12,023 nt of DNA from Richelia sp. UBA3308. GTDB lineage: Bacteria > Cyanobacteriota > Cyanobacteriia > Cyanobacteriales > Nostocaceae. Below are positions 7,130 to 12,023 of the stretch, one piece after another. Numbering within the stretch: the stretch's first letter is position 1; the number at the start of each line of letters is the position of its first letter. The DNA lies in the NCBI GenBank assembly GCA_002361335.1, contig DESS01000326.1, positions 1-12,023 of the forward strand, written 5' to 3'. The notes beneath the pieces are model-generated. The model was given only the letters and a program-made list of their open reading frames with translations, was not told where the DNA came from and ran no database searches. The translations under genes and the position numbers were made by a program.

Positions 7130-10100
7130 ATGAAATATTTATTTAGAAATTTGTATTTAAAGGAAATTGACCGCCGCAAGCCTAGTATCTCCAAATCTAT
7201 TTTGGTTAAAAAAACTCTAAGTATAGCTGGAGCATTGTTAACTTCTGGAGGAATGATTTCTTCAGAATTACTTTTACTCCCAATACAACCAGCCAAAGCA
7301 CAACAAACTTCAGCTTGTCCAGTACCCGGAAAAGATGGAGTAGGTAATATTAGTGGTATTGTTAATACCTATTATGCGGGTGCGTCAGAAACAGTAGTTC
7401 CATCTGGAGTAAATTCAATTCCTGTTGGTGCGATCAACCCTAACGGGAATCAAACCCCGATTCAAAAAGGGGATTTGTTGATAGTGATTCAGATGCAAGA
7501 TGCTGATATCAATTCTACTGATACTGATGCTTATGGTGATGGTGTAGGTGGAGATGTATCTAGTAATACTGGTAATGCTCCAGGACCTAATGCTGCTAGC
7601 GGTTATACAAATTTAAACAGTACCGGACTCTATGAGTATGTAATTGCGGATGGACCTATAAGTGGTGGAGCAATACCAATTGAGGGTACTACCCAATATT
7701 CCTATAGAAATCAACAAGCCACAACAACACACGGACAGCGTACTTATCAAGTTGTCCGCGTTCCTCAATATTCAAGCGCCACAATTGCAGGAACCTTAAC
7801 CACCGCTGCTCAATGGAATGGTGCATCCGGTGGTATTGTTGCGATTGATGTGGAAGAGGAACTGACTTTTGCTGCTGGAAGTATCGTTGATGTCAATGGT
7901 TTGGGTTTCCGTGGTGGTGGTTCCAATCCAAATCCTTATACTGGTGGTTCCAAGTCACCCTCTCCATTCCGCGCAACATCTCAGGGTAGAGGCCAAGGAC
8001 TTGACGCACCTAAAGGAGAAGGTATTGCTGGTACACCTCGTTTAGTTGCGACACAGCCTTTCGGTCAGTTTAACGTCCGTTCGACAACGGTAACTACTGA
8101 CCTTGGTAGACCAAATTACCCCAATGGTGATGAAGGACGTGGCGCACCCGGTAACGCTGGTGGTGGTGGTAACGAACATAACTCCGGTGGTGGAGGTGGT
8201 GCCAATGGTGGAAGTGGAGGTATGGGGGGTCGGTCATTTGATGGTGTTGGTAGGAATCCTCCTCGGTTTGATACTTATGTCGGCGGTTTTGGAGGTAAAG
8301 CTTTACCACCAAATCCTCTACGTTTAATGTTCGGTGGTGGTGGTGGAGCAGGAGACACCAACGACCAATCAGAACCATCTGGTGCTGGTGGTGGTGGCGG
8401 CGGTATAGTCATCATTCGTGCTGGTAGCATTAGTGGTAACGGCACAATCAACACAAGAGGTGCAGACGGTATTGATAGTCCCCAAGGTGCAAAACCTGAT
8501 GCTGGTGGTGGTGGTGGTGCAGGTGGTACCGTCCTGGTCGCTACAGCCGCTGGTAGTGTAGGAAATTTAACAATCAATGCTACTGGTGGTATAGGTGGTG
8601 ATTTGAATGAAAACGATACCCCAGAATTGGACGGACCAGGTGCCGGTGGTGGTGGTGGAGTTGTTTATACCACCGGTACCGTGACTGCTAATTTAAATGG
8701 GGGTCAGCCAGGTATAGTTGAGGATAACACCACAGATAGAAACAATACTCCAAATGGTGCCACAGCAGGTACTAACGGGTTCGTTCAGCAAATTAGTCTT
8801 GCAGACCTTACCACTAGTATTTCTAATAGTAATAGCAGTTGTTTCAATATCTCGGGTACTGTTTACGAGGATAGCGACGGCAATGATAATTTAGGTAATA
8901 GCGAACCAAAATTAGGAGATGTTACTGTAAATCTGCTTGATAATAACGATAATGTCATCCAAACCACTACTACCGACGCAAACGGTGCTTATACCTTCAC
9001 ACAGGTTGTTAACGGTAATTATAAAATCCAAGTAGATACCAGCGATACAGATATTCCTAGTGGATATACTTTGGGAACAACTAATGATTTACCAGTAACT
9101 GTTTCCGGTAGTGATATTACAAATCAAAACTTTGGTTTTGATAAACCCCCGAGTGAACTCACAATCAGTGGAACTGTATTTAGTGATGCGGATGCAGACG
9201 TTACTATTAACGATAGTGATGCAGGTACAAACGCCACATCGAGTAGTTTGACTGTTTACGCCATCAACAATACAGGGAATGTGGTGGACAAAACTACTGT
9301 TAACGCTAATGGTACCTACAGCCTGACTAACGTACCCGCCAATTCTAATTTGACGCTGCGATTGTCGAATAACGCTGCTGTGGCCATCGGCGCTTCAGCT
9401 CCGGCCTCTCCCAGTTTGCCGAGTGATTGGTTTCACACCGGTGAAAACCTAAATGGAACCATCGATGCGGATATTACTACTTTAGGCGACATTGCGGTGA
9501 CTACCAATACCACCAACATAACTAATCAAGACTTTGGGATTCGGGAAGCCTATAAAATCAGCCCAGATCCGGCTCCGAATACTTGTAGTCCAAATTATAC
9601 AGGCGCATTAAACACCGGCATCAGTGATTCAGGGGGAGTCTTACCCTTGGGCAGCAACGATTTAAATTGGACAGCAGAATGGATTCCGGCAGAAACTTTA
9701 ACTGGTTTTGGAACAGGTCATGCCACCCCCCGCCCAGTGGGACCGATGCCAGCTGTTGTAGTCGGCAAATTGGCAGGGGTTTGGGTAGATGACTTACCCG
9801 ATGCACAGTGGATTGCCTATCCTTTTCGACTACCTGGCAACAGTGATGGGACACACCAAGATGCCGATCTAGATGGCGATATCAATGAGGTCGATCCTAG
9901 AACGGGTAGCACCTCGGATTCCATACAGGTGAAATTTACCTCATTTGTAACCTTACCGGCTAATGCCAATGCAATCTCGGTTTCTTTACCAGTTGGTATC
10001 GCTGTTGATAATCAATTTGTCAGCGTTAGAGTTAACGGGGTAGAAAACCTAACGTCGGTGCCAACTGGGGGATTGAGCAATCTCACTGAGGTAAGTTTAC

Positions 10101-10840
10101 AAAATGGGTGGCAACCCGGTGTAAATACCATTGAAATCGTAATTAATTCTGGTCCCGGTCTAATGGGCTTTTTCCTGAAAGTGAATGCTACTAGTATTCA
10201 GGTGTGTGGCAACCCCAATGTATTGCTAGTAAAACGCATCACCAAAGTAAACGGTAATACTACTACTAATGACGGCGATAACCTGGCAATTTACAACCAA
10301 GATAATTCAAACCCCTACGACGATAATGACATCACAGTTCCCGAGCCCGCTAGCGAAACCGATCCACGAAAAGATACCAATTTTTGGCCAGATCCCAACA
10401 CCTTCCTCATTGGTGGAATTAATGGTGGAAAAGTAGAACCCGATGATGAAGTTGAATATACCATCTATTATTTATCAACTGGCGATAGCGAAGCCAACAA
10501 TGTTCTAGTTTGCGATCGCGTTCCTGCAAACGTTACCTTTATCCCCAACAGCTTTAACAATCAAACTCCGGCAACAGGAGGATTAACAGGAGCAAATAGA
10601 GGAATTATGTGGCTCAAAAATGGTGTAGAGCAATCTTTAACTAACGATCAAGATGGCGACGCAGCCCAATATTTCCCTCCTGGAGTTGAACCATCTACCG
10701 TTTATCCTAAAATTAAATGTGACGGTACAAATACTAATGGTGCAGTTGTTGTGAATTTGGGTAATTTACCTAATGCTACAAATCCAGGTACCCCAAATAC
10801 TTCCTACGGTTACATTCGTTTTAAAGGAAAAGTGAAATAA
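7130..10840 (+). CDS. Exported glycine-rich surface protein with SdrD_B-like and DUF11 domains
   Basis: A 1236-residue protein. The start ATG at 7130 gives a long basic n-region, a hydrophobic core (SIAGALLTSGGMISSELLLL) and cleavage after PAKA (residue 57). Residues about 260-520 are glycine-rich, with runs of GGGGG alternating with short beta-strands (GGIVIIRAGSISGNGTI; GGTVLVATAAGSVGNLTI), suggesting a beta-solenoid. Two SdrD_B/CNA-B-like domains follow: about 571-671 (SGTVYEDSDGNDN to NFGFD) and about 676-806 (SGTVFSDADADVT to QDFGI). Next comes a beta-sandwich region (about 811-1027), then NPNVLLVKRITKVNG and a C-terminal DUF11 domain (about 1100-1236; DDEVEYTIYYLSTGDSEANN, VLVCDRVPANVTF, SYGYIRFKGKVK). 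This C-terminal arrangement is typical of cyanobacterial DUF11 proteins and seems complete. The likely role is a cell-surface or sheath adhesin. It shares strand with the barrel and OmpA-family genes but is separated from them by the RAYT insertion. Confidence 0.86.
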   Translation: MKYLFRNLYLKEIDRRKPSISKSILVKKTLSIAGALLTSGGMISSELLLLPIQPAKAQQTSACPVPGKDGVGNISGIVNTYYAGASETVVPSGVNSIPVGAINPNGNQTPIQKGDLLIVIQMQDADINSTDTDAYGDGVGGDVSSNTGNAPGPNAASGYTNLNSTGLYEYVIADGPISGGAIPIEGTTQYSYRNQQATTTHGQRTYQVVRVPQYSSATIAGTLTTAAQWNGASGGIVAIDVEEELTFAAGSIVDVNGLGFRGGGSNPNPYTGGSKSPSPFRATSQGRGQGLDAPKGEGIAGTPRLVATQPFGQFNVRSTTVTTDLGRPNYPNGDEGRGAPGNAGGGGNEHNSGGGGGANGGSGGMGGRSFDGVGRNPPRFDTYVGGFGGKALPPNPLRLMFGGGGGAGDTNDQSEPSGAGGGGGGIVIIRAGSISGNGTINTRGADGIDSPQGAKPDAGGGGGAGGTVLVATAAGSVGNLTINATGGIGGDLNENDTPELDGPGAGGGGGVVYTTGTVTANLNGGQPGIVEDNTTDRNNTPNGATAGTNGFVQQISLADLTTSISNSNSSCFNISGTVYEDSDGNDNLGNSEPKLGDVTVNLLDNNDNVIQTTTTDANGAYTFTQVVNGNYKIQVDTSDTDIPSGYTLGTTNDLPVTVSGSDITNQNFGFDKPPSELTISGTVFSDADADVTINDSDAGTNATSSSLTVYAINNTGNVVDKTTVNANGTYSLTNVPANSNLTLRLSNNAAVAIGASAPASPSLPSDWFHTGENLNGTIDADITTLGDIAVTTNTTNITNQDFGIREAYKISPDPAPNTCSPNYTGALNTGISDSGGVLPLGSNDLNWTAEWIPAETLTGFGTGHATPRPVGPMPAVVVGKLAGVWVDDLPDAQWIAYPFRLPGNSDGTHQDADLDGDINEVDPRTGSTSDSIQVKFTSFVTLPANANAISVSLPVGIAVDNQFVSVRVNGVENLTSVPTGGLSNLTEVSLQNGWQPGVNTIEIVINSGPGLMGFFLKVNATSIQVCGNPNVLLVKRITKVNGNTTTNDGDNLAIYNQDNSNPYDDNDITVPEPASETDPRKDTNFWPDPNTFLIGGINGGKVEPDDEVEYTIYYLSTGDSEANNVLVCDRVPANVTFIPNSFNNQTPATGGLTGANRGIMWLKNGVEQSLTNDQDGDAAQYFPPGVEPSTVYPKIKCDGTNTNGAVVVNLGNLPNATNPGTPNTSYGYIRFKGKVK

Positions 10841-10855
10841 TTCGTAATATCTCTC

Positions 10856-11273
10856 ATGCTATTAACAACAGTCAATGAAAAGCAAGCTCCCGAAGAAGCT
10901 AGGCATTTATTACAAAGAACTCAACAGGAAACTACTCAACCATATACTCAAGCCATAATAGAACTGATAACCACGATAATCACCTACAAATTTAAACAAC
11001 TTAACCGAAGGGAGGTAGAACAGATGTTGGGAATCACCTTTGAAGAAACGCAATTTTACCGAGATATTAAGCAAGAAGGGGAACTATCCCTCGTTCTGCG
11101 TTTACTAAACCGACGGGTAGGAGAATTGTCCCAAGAAGTGCGTTAAGCGAAGCTCACCGAAGGTATCGCAAGTTGAAAAACTTCCTTTAGAACAATTAGA
11201 AAACCTTGGTGAAGCATTGCTTGATTTTAACAGCATCGCTGATTTACAAGCTTGGTTGGATGGGCTTGAATAA
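10856..11273 (+). pseudogene. 5'-truncated, frameshifted DUF4351 / Rpn-family nuclease remnant
   Basis: The first part (10856-11146, 96 codons) reads APEEARHLLQRTQQET, AIIELITTIITYKFKQLNRREVEQMLGI and LVLRLLNRRVGELSQEVR. It ends at TAA inside an inserted repeat. The second part (11169-11273) continues in another frame as QVEKLPLEQLENLGEALLDF...LQAWLDGLE and stop. Together they match the central and C-terminal parts of cyanobacterial Rpn-family (PD-(D/E)XK, DUF4351) proteins, whose N-terminal nuclease domain is absent here. Full members are roughly 250-300 residues. The fragment begins 15 bases after the DUF11 gene stop and is in that gene's frame. The frame break is explained by a 22-bp insertion at 11143-11164. 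Almost certainly non-functional as a nuclease. Confidence 0.8.
11143..11164. repeat. 22-bp small dispersed repeat inserted in the Rpn-family pseudogene
   Basis: The segment TTAAGCGAAGCTCACCGAAG plus GT interrupts a conserved stretch. Deleting it joins GTGCG to ATCGCAAG, giving codons for EVRSQVEKLP in one frame and recreating a HIP1 octamer GCGATCGC. The repeat resembles the GCGTTAGCGAAGC...CCGAAGG small dispersed repeats I associate with Nostoc-type genomes. It can fold with GCGA/TCGC and ACC/GGT pairs. Exact ends are ambiguous by a base or so. Confidence 0.75.
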
Positions 11274-11279
11274 ATGTAC

Positions 11280-11300
11280 AGACGTAGCACTGCTACGTCT
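11280..11300. repeat. Palindromic dispersed repeat, AGACGTAGCA type
   Basis: AGACGTAGCA, one C, then TGCTACGTCT: a perfect 10-bp stem around one base, preceded by TGTAC. The AGACG start resembles the TGTAGAGACG palindromes near the RAYT gene, but the core differs, so it is probably a related but separate repeat type. It lies 6 bases past the stop of the Rpn remnant and could act as a 3' hairpin. Confidence 0.75.
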
Positions 11301-11579
11301 CCTCGAACCACAAAACCCACAAACAACCGTTGAAAAAACATTGCCCAAAGTTGGACAACCACCTCACACCAACGGCGATGCAAGGATTCCCAGCTTTGTA
11401 TTTCACCTACCACCGGAAGTGCCACTTGGGCAAGCTCATCAGGGTATTGTCATCGACTCCAACCTGTAAAGCTTGACCACCAGGGTGCTGTTAACAGCAT
11501 AGGCTTCTCCTGGGAATATCACTACACTACCAAGGGTAGCCCCAGAATTAGGCACTGCTAAATCTGGGGCATTATTTAT
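11301..11579. other. Stretch without a convincing gene
   Basis: Open frames here are short and overlap on both strands without family resemblance. The most protein-like is a minus-strand run of about 47 codons after the stop of the Rpn-family gene (11579 down to 11439), with LAVPNSGATLGSVVIFPG and AYAVNSTLVVKL. It may be a scrap of an old gene, but I cannot name it. Otherwise only the hairpin at 11539-11570 is evident. Confidence 0.4.
11539..11570 (+). terminator. Terminator-like hairpin between convergent Rpn-family genes
   Basis: GCCCCAGA (11539-11546) pairs with TCTGGGGC (11563-11570). After one A-A mismatch, TTAG pairs with CTAA, closing a six-base loop. On the plus strand it is followed by ATTATTTAT, a moderately T-rich tail. 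On the minus strand the sequence after it is not T-rich. It could end leftover plus-strand transcription from the pseudogene region, or serve both strands as a 3' hairpin. Confidence 0.55.
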
Positions 11580-12023
11580 CTATAATTTTTCAACTTCTTC
11601 AAAAGTTAACCCCGTTGTTTTGAGAATTAAATTAATTTCTATCCCTTCAAGTTTCATCATTTTAGCAATTTCAATTTTTGCTTCTTTTCTTCCTTCTAAT
11701 GCTCCAGTAACTTTTGCACTTTCAAGCACGCTGATTTCATATCTTTTATTTTCAAGATACTTTTTATATGCTGCCCTTTCCGCTGGCGGTAAATTTTCAA
11801 TTAGCAAATTATCCTTTGCTTGAGCCAATCCTCTGGCTTGAAACTCATCTTTAATTTCGCTATTTTTTAAAAAATATATCCATTCATCTAAACTGTCTTT
11901 AGCGACATCATTAAAATTATTGACTCTTAAAACATAATATTCCGGGAATATTTCATAGACTTCTTCAATTTTAAATATCTCTTGCTGCAATTCTGAAGGT
12001 TCTAATTTATCATTGATATGAAT
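11580..12023 (-). CDS. Rpn-family recombination-promoting nuclease/putative transposase, C-terminal part (5' partial)
   Basis: The frame is open from the right edge (INDKLEPSE...) to TAG at 11580-11582, so the start is outside the window. The TTG at 11990 is an internal Leu codon, not a credible start. The visible 147 residues include EIFEINEVYEIFPEYY-like sequence (here EIFKIEEVYEIFPEYYVLRV), NNFNDVAKDSLDEWIYFLKN, then a charged helical region (ENLPPAERAAYKKYLENKRY) and a tail typical of the family (EGRKEAKIEIAKMMKLEGIE, ILKTTGLTFEEVEKL). These features fit the PDDEXK_2/Rpn group, which is very common in cyanobacteria and linked to recombination and mobile DNA. The N-terminal part of the PD-(D/E)XK catalytic core is not in view, so activity cannot be judged. 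It is convergent with the DUF4351 remnant and unlike it in sequence. Confidence 0.82.
   Translation of the reverse strand: MHINDKLEPSELQQEIFKIEEVYEIFPEYYVLRVNNFNDVAKDSLDEWIYFLKNSEIKDEFQARGLAQAKDNLLIENLPPAERAAYKKYLENKRYEISVLESAKVTGALEGRKEAKIEIAKMMKLEGIEINLILKTTGLTFEEVEKL

Noticed and set aside
8094..8577. Open frames on both strands in the Gly-rich part of the DUF11 gene
   Set aside because: They arise from GGT/ACC repeats read in other frames, giving His- or Pro-rich low-complexity peptides.
11105..11469. Overlapping plus- and minus-strand open frames around the Rpn remnant
   Set aside because: They cross the inserted repeat and the palindrome and do not follow the recognisable DUF4351 frame; neither looks like a known protein.
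11301..11579. Structured RNA such as SRP RNA or 6S RNA
   Set aside because: I considered it because of the terminator-like hairpin and short GC-rich elements, but saw none of the conserved SRP-loop sequence or a long closing stem.

Overview
The window looks like a filamentous or heterocyst-forming cyanobacterium. The evidence is five exact HIP1 octamers GCGATCGC (near 1120, 1984, 4247, 5644 and 10512), AT-rich coding DNA, several families of short palindromic dispersed repeats, and proteins of recognisably cyanobacterial type (DUF11 surface protein, DUF4351/Rpn-family fragments). This assignment is inference from sequence style; there is no rRNA or other marker gene.

Three long plus-strand genes fill most of the window and look like an outer-membrane/cell-surface set. 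The first (3-3923, 5' end outside the window) has two Ig-like domains, one Big-1/invasin-like, followed by a long outer-membrane beta-barrel. The second (4078-6282) has a signal peptide, a right-handed parallel beta-helix, an Ig-like domain, a proline-rich linker and a C-terminal OmpA peptidoglycan-binding domain. The third (7130-10840) has a signal peptide, a glycine-rich beta-solenoid-like region, two SdrD_B-like domains, a beta-sandwich and a C-terminal DUF11 domain. A plausible reading is one barrel, one wall anchor and one exported adhesin/sheath-like protein.

Between the second and third genes sits a small HUH/Y1 transposase of the REP-associated (RAYT) type (6459-7028) within a cluster of 30-bp perfect palindromes. 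There are copies inside the OmpA-family gene (5781-5810, preceded by two tandem 24-bp half-copies), across its stop codon (6278-6307), upstream of the transposase gene (6387-6416, a variant with compensatory changes) and inside the transposase coding sequence (6746-6775). A decayed half-copy follows the transposase stop (about 7037-7053). Copies inside genes are in frame and add the peptide NVETRYIASLQ. Four of the five sites share an asymmetric left flank AACCC(C)A(A/C)AATGT, and each intact palindrome begins TGTAG, so it carries the GTAG tetranucleotide typical of RAYT-linked REP elements. This suggests a compact cyanobacterial REP/RAYT system that has inserted into neighbouring genes and into its own transposase.

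The right end is accessory and decayed. At 10856-11273 is a 5'-truncated DUF4351/Rpn-family pseudogene. Its frame is broken by a 22-bp small dispersed repeat, and removing those 22 bases restores both the reading frame and a HIP1 octamer. A third kind of palindromic repeat follows at 11280-11300, then about 280 bases without a convincing gene, ending in a terminator-like hairpin (11539-11570). On the minus strand is the C-terminal part of another Rpn-family (PD-(D/E)XK) protein that runs off the right edge (11580-12023).
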